From: an uncultured Spartobacteria bacterium
GTDB taxonomy: Bacteria; Verrucomicrobiota; Verrucomicrobiia; Chthoniobacterales; Chthoniobacteraceae
NCBI GenBank assembly: GCA_903882875.1
Contig: CAIRYQ010000068.1
Location: forward strand, 90,401-154,400
DNA length: 64,000 bases
Reading direction: 5' to 3'
The position numbers and the translations under genes are program-made. This document shows positions 42,913-50,709 of the stretch, in pieces. The notes below the pieces were generated by a model. The model was not told the origin of the DNA. It did not search any database and saw nothing but the letters and a program-made list of their open reading frames with translations. Positions within the stretch are counted from its first letter, which is position 1, and each line of letters starts with the position of its first letter.

Positions 42913-43423
42913 TACATGGATACTTTGACTCATCGGAGGGATGCGCCGACTCGCGGAAGGGATGCGGCGAGATCTGGAAGGGATGCGCTGGGCTTCGGAA
43001 GGCGGGAAAAACGGCAAAAGGCGGCCATTTTTGGAGTGCGCCAGCCATCCGACGCTTTGGGAAGGAGCGGCGCGGCGCGTTCCACCTTCCCGCACAGTCA
43101 CCCCGCTCATCGCGGCTGCACTTTGGCTCAAAAACGCCCTGCTTCCCTGCACTCTCCCGCAGCACCGCCAGCCAATCTTTCGCCGCTACTTCCTCCAAGC
43201 GCTTCAGGAGGGCGGTGCGGGGGGCGGTCATGCCGGGGCTGGGGTCCTTTGCGGGGGCCTGCATCAGGCTCATCATCGCCAGCGAGATCGTGGGCTGGGC
43301 CATCATCTCCTTCGTCAGCACGGGAGCGATCTGCGCGGCGGTCTGGCAGATGGTGGGATGCCCGTGAATCTGCGGATGCTTCGTCGCATCAATTAAGGCT
43401 GTTGAGATTCGGGATAGCCGCAT
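42899..43423 (-). CDS. Uncertain ORF directly after pAgo, running into the repeat array
   Basis: An ATG at 43423 follows the pAgo stop with no gap (TGAATG), giving 174 codons. The first ~90 residues look protein-like (ICQTAAQIAPVLTKEMMAQP, then SLMQAPAKDPSPGMTAPRTAL and LLKRLEEVAAKDWLAVLRES). The rest is translation of the 21-bp repeats (PHPFRESAHPSDESKYP) and is unlikely to be functional. It is either a third operon gene invaded by repeats or a fragment of a gene cut by the SPARTA insertion. I do not recognise it. Confidence 0.35.
   Translation of the reverse strand: MRLSRISTALIDATKHPQIHGHPTICQTAAQIAPVLTKEMMAQPTISLAMMSLMQAPAKDPSPGMTAPRTALLKRLEEVAAKDWLAVLRESAGKQGVFEPKCSRDERGDCAGRWNAPRRSFPKRRMAGALQKWPPFAVFPAFRSPAHPFQISPHPFRESAHPSDESKYPCKRSA
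42938..43000. repeat. Three inverted-orientation 21-bp units
   Basis: GGGATGCGCCGACTCGCGGAA and two variants follow each other exactly, at 42938, 42959 and 42980. Each is the reverse complement of the TTCC...GCATCCC form of the neighbouring 21-bp array, so the array turns over near 42920-42937. Confidence 0.8.
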
Positions 43424-44956
43424 TCAAATGTAATGCTTGAATGGCAGTGGGATTGTTTCTTCATTCTTGGGTCCGCTGAGAAGCACTTCGCCCACAGCGT
43501 CCGCGAACTTCAGGGTCACCGGGTCTCCGTCCGCAAAACGGCAACTGTTATAGTTCAGTTTTGTCAGCCCCATGATGTCCTGAAGCACTTGTTTGATGTC
43601 AGCCTCACCACGGATGATGGTCACTTCCAGAGGCAGCGGCACCTCCATGCCGGGATAGGTGCCCAAGCTCGGCAGATAGCCACGGGTCATAAGCATGGCC
43701 AACCGTTCTCCCTGAATCCATGCCATTCCTCTCATCACCGGCTGACCACTATTGAGTCGATAGAAGCGGAGATTCTTGGCATCCACTATCCTCACTCCTA
43801 CCACGTTGGTCTGGTTGCCTGCGGCACGTTCAAAACCTGTCCACTCTTCATCATCAAAGTGAGTTCGACCATGGATGAACACTTCCGTCGGAACCTGATC
43901 ATCGTGTGTCTCACGGTAGGAGCTGATGGCCTTTGCCAGCAGATCTTCGGCTTCTTTACGGTCCAGATGAAACTGCTGTGTATCTGGGGAATACCAGGGG
44001 CCGTGATGCCCTTTGAAAACCACCCCGTCTCCCGAGTTAAGGAACATCTGGGCTGCGCAGCAGGCATCTTCTGCCTTCTTGCTCTTGTCGTCTTTCTTGA
44101 AGACGAGGCCAAGGTAGCAAACACCTGGACGAACGCCATCGAGTTTCCAAGGTCTGCCGGCCACTTTGTAATAAATCGCGGAACTGAGGTTCCAAGCGAT
44201 CTGACTCAGCATCGTGCCGTAATCCTTCAGCGGTCTGCCGTTCGACTTGAGAAACTCATGGTGCGCGATGGTGCTTTCTAGAACGATCTGAGTCAGCAGT
44301 CCATGCTTCAGCAAGCGACCCTTGAGCTGGTTGTGGAAGTCAGGTTCGTGAAGGTAGGGTTCAGCAGCTTGATTGAACTCTTCGAATAGGAACTTATCAC
44401 CGCTGGCCACCGCCCGGGCTTCTTTCTTGCTGATTGCCGCCACCGTTTTTACTCGCTCAAAAAATGGAACTGTGGACTTGGGGCGACAGCGCGTTTTGAC
44501 CACATCTGGGAGGACGACGATCCAGAGCGTCGGCGTCACGTCCTCATTCTTGGTATGCTTCACCAGGCGCGACATGAAGAAACCCACTGTTTCGTGAACA
44601 CGTTTGTTCACGTCATCAATGTTTACCACGCGCAACAAGGCTTGTTCCTCAATCTCAATCACCGCTTGTGGCTCAGAATTCCAGGCGATGCCAAAGGCTG
44701 CCTCAAAGCCAGGGAACGGGGGCCTTCCCTGCGTCTTCCCCCCCTCTGAAATCGGCGTCTTCACCTTTTGAATCCAGTCCCTCAATCGGCGAATCCCGTC
44801 CACCGTGCCGATCACTCCGTAGTTCACTGAATAGTTTTCCCGGGCCTCGTAAGGCCCTAGCAAGGTCAAACCATGTCGTGGATCTTCCATCGTCTGTCCG
44901 TGTCCAAAGACGAGTTGCGGCTCTGGGAGGTGGATCAAGTTGAAGTCCGTCTTCAT
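43424..44956 (-). CDS. Short prokaryotic Argonaute (MID-PIWI), SPARTA subunit
   Basis: The protein has 510 residues, the size of short pAgos that lack N and PAZ domains. The PIWI half contains IAWNLSSAIYYKVAGRPWKL, VCYLGLVFKKDDKS, FKGHHGPWYSPDTQQFHLDR, TEVFIHGRTHFDDEEW and QDIMGLTKLNYNSCRF, all typical of the lineage. The DEDX slicer tetrad is not evident, as expected for inactive short pAgos. Such proteins bind a guide RNA and complementary DNA and then activate the attached effector. The start ATG overlaps the TIR-APAZ stop as ATGA, so the two are made as a 1:1 pair. GC is clearly lower than in the flanking genes. Confidence 0.9.
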   Translation of the reverse strand: MKTDFNLIHLPEPQLVFGHGQTMEDPRHGLTLLGPYEARENYSVNYGVIGTVDGIRRLRDWIQKVKTPISEGGKTQGRPPFPGFEAAFGIAWNSEPQAVIEIEEQALLRVVNIDDVNKRVHETVGFFMSRLVKHTKNEDVTPTLWIVVLPDVVKTRCRPKSTVPFFERVKTVAAISKKEARAVASGDKFLFEEFNQAAEPYLHEPDFHNQLKGRLLKHGLLTQIVLESTIAHHEFLKSNGRPLKDYGTMLSQIAWNLSSAIYYKVAGRPWKLDGVRPGVCYLGLVFKKDDKSKKAEDACCAAQMFLNSGDGVVFKGHHGPWYSPDTQQFHLDRKEAEDLLAKAISSYRETHDDQVPTEVFIHGRTHFDDEEWTGFERAAGNQTNVVGVRIVDAKNLRFYRLNSGQPVMRGMAWIQGERLAMLMTRGYLPSLGTYPGMEVPLPLEVTIIRGEADIKQVLQDIMGLTKLNYNSCRFADGDPVTLKFADAVGEVLLSGPKNEETIPLPFKHYI

Positions 44957-46359
44957 GATTCGATCTCCTCCTCATCCAGTTCGTCTTCGGGCCAATGTTC
45001 TTCCGATTCGTCGTCTTCTGGAATGTCGGTATCATCCCTGCCAAAGCTTATTGGGCTCAGAAATGTCAGTGGATGGGTTGAAACCGTGTATCCGACATCG
45101 TCACCGCAAGGCCCCGAGATTAGGCCTTGATAAGCTGGATCGTGCAGAAACGACATCACAGCCAACATGCAATCCAGCCACTTGTCGTTATACCACTGCT
45201 TGCACAGTGATCGCCGGGCACTGTGTTGCTTGTCGGATGGGAGGAGTTCTCCAGCCTCGGTGAACACGACATGCGAGCGGATGGTCAGGATCGGCCTTGG
45301 CCACCAAATCACCTTGGCCTGAGTAGCGAAGTGCCACAGCCGCTTCTGCGGAGTGCCGTCACGCTTCGTCGGGCGTGCTACAAGCCGACGGTGTGGCGTC
45401 CTGCCGCTGGGCAAGGGCACAATGGGTCTGAAGGAAACCTTGTCATCTTTCACAAAGCCTTGCGGAAACCAGTAGCATCGTTGATCGCCGGAAAGCTCAT
45501 ACTCCCTAAGACCAGCGGCTAGGCAGCGGGCCTGCCACGCTTGTTTGACCAGCGATGTCACGATGTTACGGGCCTCCTTCTTGTCCATCCGCAGTCCCTT
45601 GTGCCCCGATCTTTGAAACTCAGCTCTATCCATATCCTGTGTCTCCGCCAGCTCCATGCCGGCTTCCTTCAAGAGGCGTGCCATTCCCGCCTTCCTTTCA
45701 AAAGAGAAGATCCCACCCTTTTCGCGATAGTTCGGCACACCCAGTGGTAGCTCTCTCGCACCTTTGTCCTCCAGAGGATCTGCAAGAGAATGGAGAAAGA
45801 GCCGCTCCGGCAGGTCGCCGATAGCGAACCAGTTGCTTGCGCAAGGTTCAGGGGTTTCACTCACATCCATCAACTGGCGTTCGTTGGCACGCCACCATTC
45901 CGCGACTGCGCCAGGGCTAAATCTCTCGTCCTTTGGGATTTGATCACGCTCGAGTTTTTTTAGCAATTGCGCGAACGCAGGAGCCCATCCGGAAGAGAAT
46001 TCCACGACCGTAGCACGTGCCAACTCAATCGTTATCTCGGTGTTGGACAGGTCATCTATCCGCAACGGTATGATGAAGTCTGTCAGCGCCTTCTCCTTCG
46101 CTACTCGTTTTGCGACGGCGATCTCGTCCATCACGCTATCGCGCTCATTCGAGTGCCGGGACAGAACCATCAGAAACTTCGTCGTCCGATCGCGAATCGC
46201 TGTCTCAATGTCGGTCCAAAACTTCTCGCCGCCTAAAAGTTGCGTTTGATCGCACCAGACTGGATAACCCAGCGCAGCCAAGCGCAGGGCGATCCACCGA
46301 GTAAACTCGTTGTCTTTGGCTACGTTAGCGTGACTGAGGAATATCATAAGCAAATTCAA
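44953..46359 (-). CDS. TIR-APAZ protein, SPARTA effector subunit
   Basis: The protein has 468 residues from a TTG at 46359, preferred because a GGGGG Shine-Dalgarno-like run lies a few bases upstream and homologues have a few residues before the TIR box; ATG 46347 is the alternative. The TIR domain is at about 1-140: box 1 IFLSHANVAKDNEF, then VWCDQTQLLGGEKFW with a Glu in the NADase position, and FLMVLSRHS. The APAZ region follows from about 150 to 440. The tail of 27 residues has 17 acidic ones. In SPARTA, guide-directed target recognition by pAgo makes the TIR domains oligomerise and destroy NAD, causing abortive infection. Confidence 0.9.
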   Translation of the reverse strand: MNLLMIFLSHANVAKDNEFTRWIALRLAALGYPVWCDQTQLLGGEKFWTDIETAIRDRTTKFLMVLSRHSNERDSVMDEIAVAKRVAKEKALTDFIIPLRIDDLSNTEITIELARATVVEFSSGWAPAFAQLLKKLERDQIPKDERFSPGAVAEWWRANERQLMDVSETPEPCASNWFAIGDLPERLFLHSLADPLEDKGARELPLGVPNYREKGGIFSFERKAGMARLLKEAGMELAETQDMDRAEFQRSGHKGLRMDKKEARNIVTSLVKQAWQARCLAAGLREYELSGDQRCYWFPQGFVKDDKVSFRPIVPLPSGRTPHRRLVARPTKRDGTPQKRLWHFATQAKVIWWPRPILTIRSHVVFTEAGELLPSDKQHSARRSLCKQWYNDKWLDCMLAVMSFLHDPAYQGLISGPCGDDVGYTVSTHPLTFLSPISFGRDDTDIPEDDESEEHWPEDELDEEEIES

Positions 46360-46688
46360 TACACCCCCTCTGTCGCCGCCTGCCAGCCGACGATTTCATT
46401 CAGCAGAAGCTCCTCCGTGCGACGGACGATGAGGTGATCGCTGACTTCCAGCGCAGCGCGGATGCCGGTGGCGAGGTCGGCGTTGGCGGGGAGTTCGTCT
46501 TCGTCGCGGAAGATGGGGTAGAGGGAGTCGCGGATGGGTTCGCCGCGCAGGTTCGGGGTGCCGATGAGATCGGGCGGGACGACGTAACGCTCCAGCGCGC
46601 GGTGCAGCCACTCGGCCCAGCGTCGGCCTTCCTGGGTGTTGTCCGCGTGGCGGTAGCTGATGAAGGCGCTGTAGCGGCGGGAGTGCAT
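46356..46688 (-). pseudogene. Truncated TIR-domain gene upstream of SPARTA
   Basis: A frame of 110 residues starts at ATG 46688 with RRYSAFISYRHADNTQEG and contains ALERYVVPPDLIGTPNLRG and LYPIFRDEDELPANADLATG. This is the N-terminal TIR domain of large TIR-WD40 or TIR-TPR proteins. Homology fades after ALEVSDHLIV. The last 22 residues (RRTEELLLNEIVGWQAATEG) are unrelated to the expected continuation. The stop overlaps the SPARTA TTG start as TTGA. I infer a gene cut off by arrival of the SPARTA cassette, whose truncated frame now leads into SPARTA translation. It could also be an expressed stand-alone TIR fragment. Confidence 0.6.
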
Positions 46689-46804
46689 GGCTGGGCTACG
46701 GGTGGGTGGTGATGAAGGCATCGAAGTCCGTAGCGCACACCTGACAGGCCGGGGCTGCGGGTGCGAGCGGAAAGCGGATGCGGTGAATGAAACACCGAGG
46801 GGAT

Positions 46805-46961
46805 GTTTGAAAATAGCCCGGCGATTCATCGCCGGGATCCATGGGTGGTGAAGGCAAAGAATCCCGGCGGGAACGAAAGAACCGTTCTACCGTCCCTGCC
46901 GGGACTTTGGTCGCTTTCCTTTCCGTGACCCTGTGCTGAAGCACTTGGGCTATTTTCAAAC
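46805..46961. repeat. 157-bp MITE-like element with terminal inverted repeats
   Basis: The ends are GTTTGAAAATAGCC and GGCTATTTTCAAAC, perfect inverted repeats of 14 bases. Internally, GCCCGGCGATTCATCGCCGGG forms a near-palindrome, and CCCGGCGGGAACG...CCCTGCCGGGACTTT adds another. No coding capacity is seen. The same left palindrome is at 42178. Its position just outside the truncated TIR gene suggests a role in local rearrangement. Confidence 0.75.
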
Positions 46962-47114
46962 ACAACTTCGCGCGACAGGCTCATCAAGACGATTAACACC
47001 CGCCGCAGCGCCATCCAGCACGCCGCCGACGGCATCTGGCCCTACACGGACGAGGCGAACGCGGGCCAGCGCAAGGCCTTCGAGCTGCCGCAGAACCGGC
47101 CGCTGAGCCTGTAA
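46962..47114 (+). pseudogene. C-terminal fragment of an unrecognised protein
   Basis: On the plus strand a frame starting at the edge of the 157-bp element reads RDRLIKTINTRRSAIQ, then HAADGIWPYTDEANAGQRK and FELPQNRPLSL before TAA at 47112-47114. It looks like a real protein end but has no start. The element appears to have cut it. I do not recognise the family. Bases 47115-47380 hold no gene I can support, only scattered coding-like shadows. Confidence 0.35.
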
Positions 47115-47380
47115 GTCGGGCTGAACAACGGGCTGAGGCGGAAGGCAGTGCGGCACTCGATCGTGCAAAGTCGCGCCAGCTATGGATCGCGCGCATGTGA
47201 AATCGCGCGCAAGCTGCCGTCGCGGATCGCTGCGCGCTGCGGCTTCACGAGCATGCGCTGGCGCTGAAAATTCTCGGAGGCATCGTGAAGGCGATGGCCT
47301 TGCGCGGCGGCCGATCTGTACCGGTGGAAAATCACGCGATCTGCATCTGGCCGGGATTTTCGGCGGCGGTAGCGTGAGGC

Positions 47381-47608
47381 ATGAACCAAGAGCCGCTTCA
47401 CTTCATCCAAGCCATCTTCACCGGTCTGTTCCTTCTCACGCTGTTTGCGGGAGGCTGTCTCGTGCTGAATTTCCAACGCTTCTTCGGCCCCGATCCCGAT
47501 GTGCCGAGCGAGAACAGCAGCTCCCGCTCATACGGCCGGATGCAGGCCCTGATGGTTTGGCTTCATGCGGTCGTGCTCACGGGAGCCTTTGCCTTGCTGA
47601 TGCACTGA
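47381..47608 (+). CDS. Small two-helix membrane protein
   Basis: The protein has 75 residues: MNQEPLHFIQ, a membrane segment (AIFTGLFLLTLFAGGCLVL), a Ser-rich loop (DPDVPSENSSSRSYG) and a second membrane segment (MQALMVWLHAVVLTGAFALL). It lies 135 bases upstream of the sulfite reductase gene on the same strand. It has no known function; a role beside the reductase is only suggested by position. Confidence 0.6.
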   Translation: MNQEPLHFIQAIFTGLFLLTLFAGGCLVLNFQRFFGPDPDVPSENSSSRSYGRMQALMVWLHAVVLTGAFALLMH

Positions 47609-47743
47609 CGCGCGTCGCGCCCCGAATTTTCATGACAGGCATCGGTTTCGATGACCTTGCACTACCCGCACATGTGTTCCACAGTGCGCGCCCGGATCGG
47701 AGAGCGATCCGCATTTATCCAAACCGAAAACGCACGAAAGACC

Positions 47744-49471
47744 ATGAGCGAGACTGCAGCGCCCGCCGCACCGGCGGCACCGAAGGAAAAGAAACCCAAC
47801 CACAACGAGGAGATCAAAACCGCGATCCCGACGCTCGCCGGCACGCTTGCCGCGACGCTCGCGGACCCGGCGCTGGACCGGTTTTCCGAGGACGACCAGC
47901 AGTTCATGAAATTCCACGGCATCTACCAGCAGGACGATCGTGACCTGCGGAAGACGGGAAAGAAATTCATTTTCATGATTCGCGGGCGCATCCCCGGCGG
48001 CGTGCTTTCGCCGAAGGGCTACCTCGTCTATGACGACCTCGCGACGAAGTATGGCAACAACACGCTGCGCATCACTTCGCGCCAGAGCTTCCAATTTCAC
48101 GGCGTCGTGAAGACCGGCCTCGGGCCGCTGATGAAGAAGATCAACGACTCGATGATGGACACGCTCGCCGCGTGCGGCGACGTGAACCGCAACGTGATGA
48201 GCCCGCCCGCGCCCGTCGCGAGCGCGCAGCACGCGCAACTCCTCGCCGACGCCACGCGCGTCTCCGAGGCGCTGCTGCCGAAGACGAAGGCGTATCACTC
48301 GATCTGGGTCGAGGGCGTGCAGCTCAATCTGGAAGACCCGGCGAACAAGGACTTCGTGGACCCACTCTACGGTCGCACGTATCTGCCGCGGAAATTCAAA
48401 GTGGCCTTCGCGCTCCAGCCGGTGAATGACGTGGACATCCTCACGAATTGCCTCGGCTACATCGCCATCGAGGAGGGTGGAAAAATCACCGGCTACAATC
48501 TCACCGTCGGCGGCGGGCAGGGCCGCGCGCATGGAAATACCGAGACGTATCCGCGCATCGCGGATGTGATCGCATTCGTATCGCCGGAGCAGCTCATCGC
48601 GGTCTCGCGCGGCGTGCTGACCGTGCACCGCGACTTCGGCGACCGCACGGATCGCAAACACGCGCGGCTGAAGTATGTGCTCGAGGAAAAGGGCGCCGCA
48701 TGGTTCCGTGACGAACTCGAGGCACGCCTTGGCTACAAGCTTGCCGATGCGAAACCGTTCAAATTCGAGCGGCAGGGCGACACGTTCGACTGGGGCCAGG
48801 CGCTCGATGGATCGAGCTACCTCGGCCTTTATGTCGAAACCGGCCGCGTGAAGAACAAGGACGGCTACAAATTGAAAACCGCGCTGCGTGCCATCGTGGA
48901 AAAGTATCAGACCGAAGTGCGCCTCACGCCTTCGCAGAACCTGATCCTCGCAAACATCAAGCCCGCCGACAAAGCCGCGATCACGGCGCTGCTCGCCGAG
49001 CATGGCATTCCCGTTGAAAATCAGGCGAACGCCATCCGCCGCGCGAGTATGGCCTGTCCGTCCATGCCCACCTGCGGCCTCGGTCTCGCGGAGAGCGAAC
49101 GCTACATGCCCACGTTGCTCACGCGCATTGAGGAATCGCTCGCCACGCTCGGCCTCGCCGACGAGGAAATCATCATCCGCATGACCGGCTGCCCGAACGG
49201 CTGCGCGCGGCCCTACATGGCCGAGATCGGCTTCGTCGGCAAAGGCCCCGGCCGCTACCAGCTCTGGCTCGGCGGCAATGCGAACTGCACGCGGCTGAAC
49301 AAAGTCTGGCGCGATCTCGTGAAAGATCCTGACATCATCACCGAGCTGCAGCCGCTCTTCGCGCGATGGAAAGCCGAGCGCATTGGCGGCACCGAGCGTT
49401 TCGGCGACTGGGTCGCGCGCGTGCTTTGGAAAGAAGCACCTGCGCCCGCCCCTGCTGCTGTCGCGAGCTGA
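47744..49471 (+). CDS. cysI: Assimilatory sulfite reductase hemoprotein
   Basis: The protein has 575 residues from ATG 47744; the frame upstream to 47651 is not conserved-looking. Two ferredoxin-like half-repeats contain LRITSRQSFQFHGVVK and VRLTPSQNLILANI, the siroheme-binding basic residues of the family. The cluster cysteines are Cys438 and Cys444 (ACPSMPTCGLGLAESER), then Cys483 and Cys487 (TGCPNGCARPYMAEIG), which bind the bridged Fe4S4-siroheme centre. It reduces sulfite to sulfide with electrons from NADPH flavoprotein or ferredoxin. No CysJ flavoprotein is adjacent. An assimilatory nitrite reductase is a less likely alternative. Confidence 0.9.
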   Translation: MSETAAPAAPAAPKEKKPNHNEEIKTAIPTLAGTLAATLADPALDRFSEDDQQFMKFHGIYQQDDRDLRKTGKKFIFMIRGRIPGGVLSPKGYLVYDDLATKYGNNTLRITSRQSFQFHGVVKTGLGPLMKKINDSMMDTLAACGDVNRNVMSPPAPVASAQHAQLLADATRVSEALLPKTKAYHSIWVEGVQLNLEDPANKDFVDPLYGRTYLPRKFKVAFALQPVNDVDILTNCLGYIAIEEGGKITGYNLTVGGGQGRAHGNTETYPRIADVIAFVSPEQLIAVSRGVLTVHRDFGDRTDRKHARLKYVLEEKGAAWFRDELEARLGYKLADAKPFKFERQGDTFDWGQALDGSSYLGLYVETGRVKNKDGYKLKTALRAIVEKYQTEVRLTPSQNLILANIKPADKAAITALLAEHGIPVENQANAIRRASMACPSMPTCGLGLAESERYMPTLLTRIEESLATLGLADEEIIIRMTGCPNGCARPYMAEIGFVGKGPGRYQLWLGGNANCTRLNKVWRDLVKDPDIITELQPLFARWKAERIGGTERFGDWVARVLWKEAPAPAPAAVAS

Positions 49472-49527
49472 GTCTCGCAGACAATTCACGCGACTGCGCG
49501 AGCAGGATGCGTTAGCAGATTCTGACG

Positions 49528-50646
49528 ATGAACCCCCGTGTCCTCATCATAGTCGCCGTCTGCGCTGTCGTGGCGGTGTGTGCATATTTTTTCACCAGCA
49601 GTGACGTCGGCGCGACACTGGGGCGCGGGCAAAGTGAGAAGCCAGCGACGGGGACTTTGCAAGCGCAGCCAAGTTCCGGCGCCACCACGAAGCCCGCCAA
49701 GAAAACGGGCAAGGCGGACTGGAATTTCCTGACAAACCTCGATGCCGGCAAAGTGCGTCCGGCCCCGACGCAGGAAGACATCGCCCGTTTTCTCGCGAAG
49801 CACGGCGAGACACCGGCGAACCTCATCGCGGCGTTTGAGGCCGCGCATGACCGCCGCTGGCTCGACCGCGCACTGGAGCTTTTTCCGAACAGTCCGCTCG
49901 TGCTGATGAAGGCTGTGGATGCGGCTGACAACAGATCGGTGCCGAAGGAGGGCGAAGCGTATCAGGCAAACAAGGAGCGGCTGGCGCTGATCGAGCGGTT
50001 CAAAGCCGCCGACCCGAACAATCCCGTGCCGTGGATTCTCGCCGCACAGGAGCTTTTTAAGTCGAAACAGACCGACGAGGGCGTCGCGGAGATCCGCGCC
50101 GCGCTCGAACGCCCCGCGTTTTACATCTACGCGAATGAGCGCATGGACGCGGCGCAGCGGCTCTCTGAGAGCCTGGGAGTCGGCCAGCTTGAAGCGAGCG
50201 CGTCCGCGATGTTCGGCCTCACGCTGCCGCACATGTCTGCGGCGACTCAGGCGTCGCGCGGGCTCATGGAGTGGCAGAAATCTGCGGCGGAATCCGGGGA
50301 CACTGCTTCGTCGAGCGAAGCGCTCCGCCTCACTTACGAGCTTGGCCACACTTTCGCCACACCGGAGGCCTCGCGCATGCTCATCGGCCAGCTCGTCGGC
50401 ATCGCGATGGAAAAGCGCGCGCTTGAGGCGCTGCCCGCAGGTTCACAGCCGGACTGGCTGATGGTGACCCCGGTGGAACGCCTCGCCGAGATCGAACAGA
50501 AGCGGGCCAACGTGAGGGAAGTCGCCAAAGGAATCGAATCGGTCATCCAGAGTCAGGACGGAGAACTTATCGCGGAATACCTCCGCCGGATGCGAAATGA
50601 GAGCGAGGCCGCCGCGTACGACTGGCTGAAAAGACAGAAAAAATAG
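49528..50646 (+). CDS. Membrane-anchored helical protein, unknown function
   Basis: The protein has 372 residues. An N-terminal anchor (VLIIVAVCAVVAVCAYFFT) is followed by a Lys/Ala/Thr linker and then a helical, TPR-like body (LARALELFPNSPLVLMKAVD-type, FKAADPNNPVPWILAAQELFKSKQ, IRAALERPAFYIY). No catalytic motif is evident. It follows cysI by 56 bases on the same strand and may be cotranscribed, although a link to sulfur metabolism is not shown. Confidence 0.7.
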   Translation: MNPRVLIIVAVCAVVAVCAYFFTSSDVGATLGRGQSEKPATGTLQAQPSSGATTKPAKKTGKADWNFLTNLDAGKVRPAPTQEDIARFLAKHGETPANLIAAFEAAHDRRWLDRALELFPNSPLVLMKAVDAADNRSVPKEGEAYQANKERLALIERFKAADPNNPVPWILAAQELFKSKQTDEGVAEIRAALERPAFYIYANERMDAAQRLSESLGVGQLEASASAMFGLTLPHMSAATQASRGLMEWQKSAAESGDTASSSEALRLTYELGHTFATPEASRMLIGQLVGIAMEKRALEALPAGSQPDWLMVTPVERLAEIEQKRANVREVAKGIESVIQSQDGELIAEYLRRMRNESEAAAYDWLKRQKK

Positions 50647-50709
50647 CAGGACCGCGGACAGGCAGCGCGGGGTTCCACGCGTGAATCCCCCGCGAACTCC
50701 TTTGCGGAT

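Noticed and set aside
42493..43000. CRISPR array
   Set aside because: The period is a constant 21 bp with no alternation of conserved repeats and unique spacers, and no cas gene is present.
43424..44956. Long, slicing Argonaute
   Set aside because: At 510 residues with no N or PAZ domain and a TIR-APAZ partner, it fits the short, catalytically inactive pAgo class.
47630..49489. 619-codon minus-strand ORF opposite cysI
   Set aside because: Antisense shadow of a well-conserved sulfite reductase; no recognisable domain.
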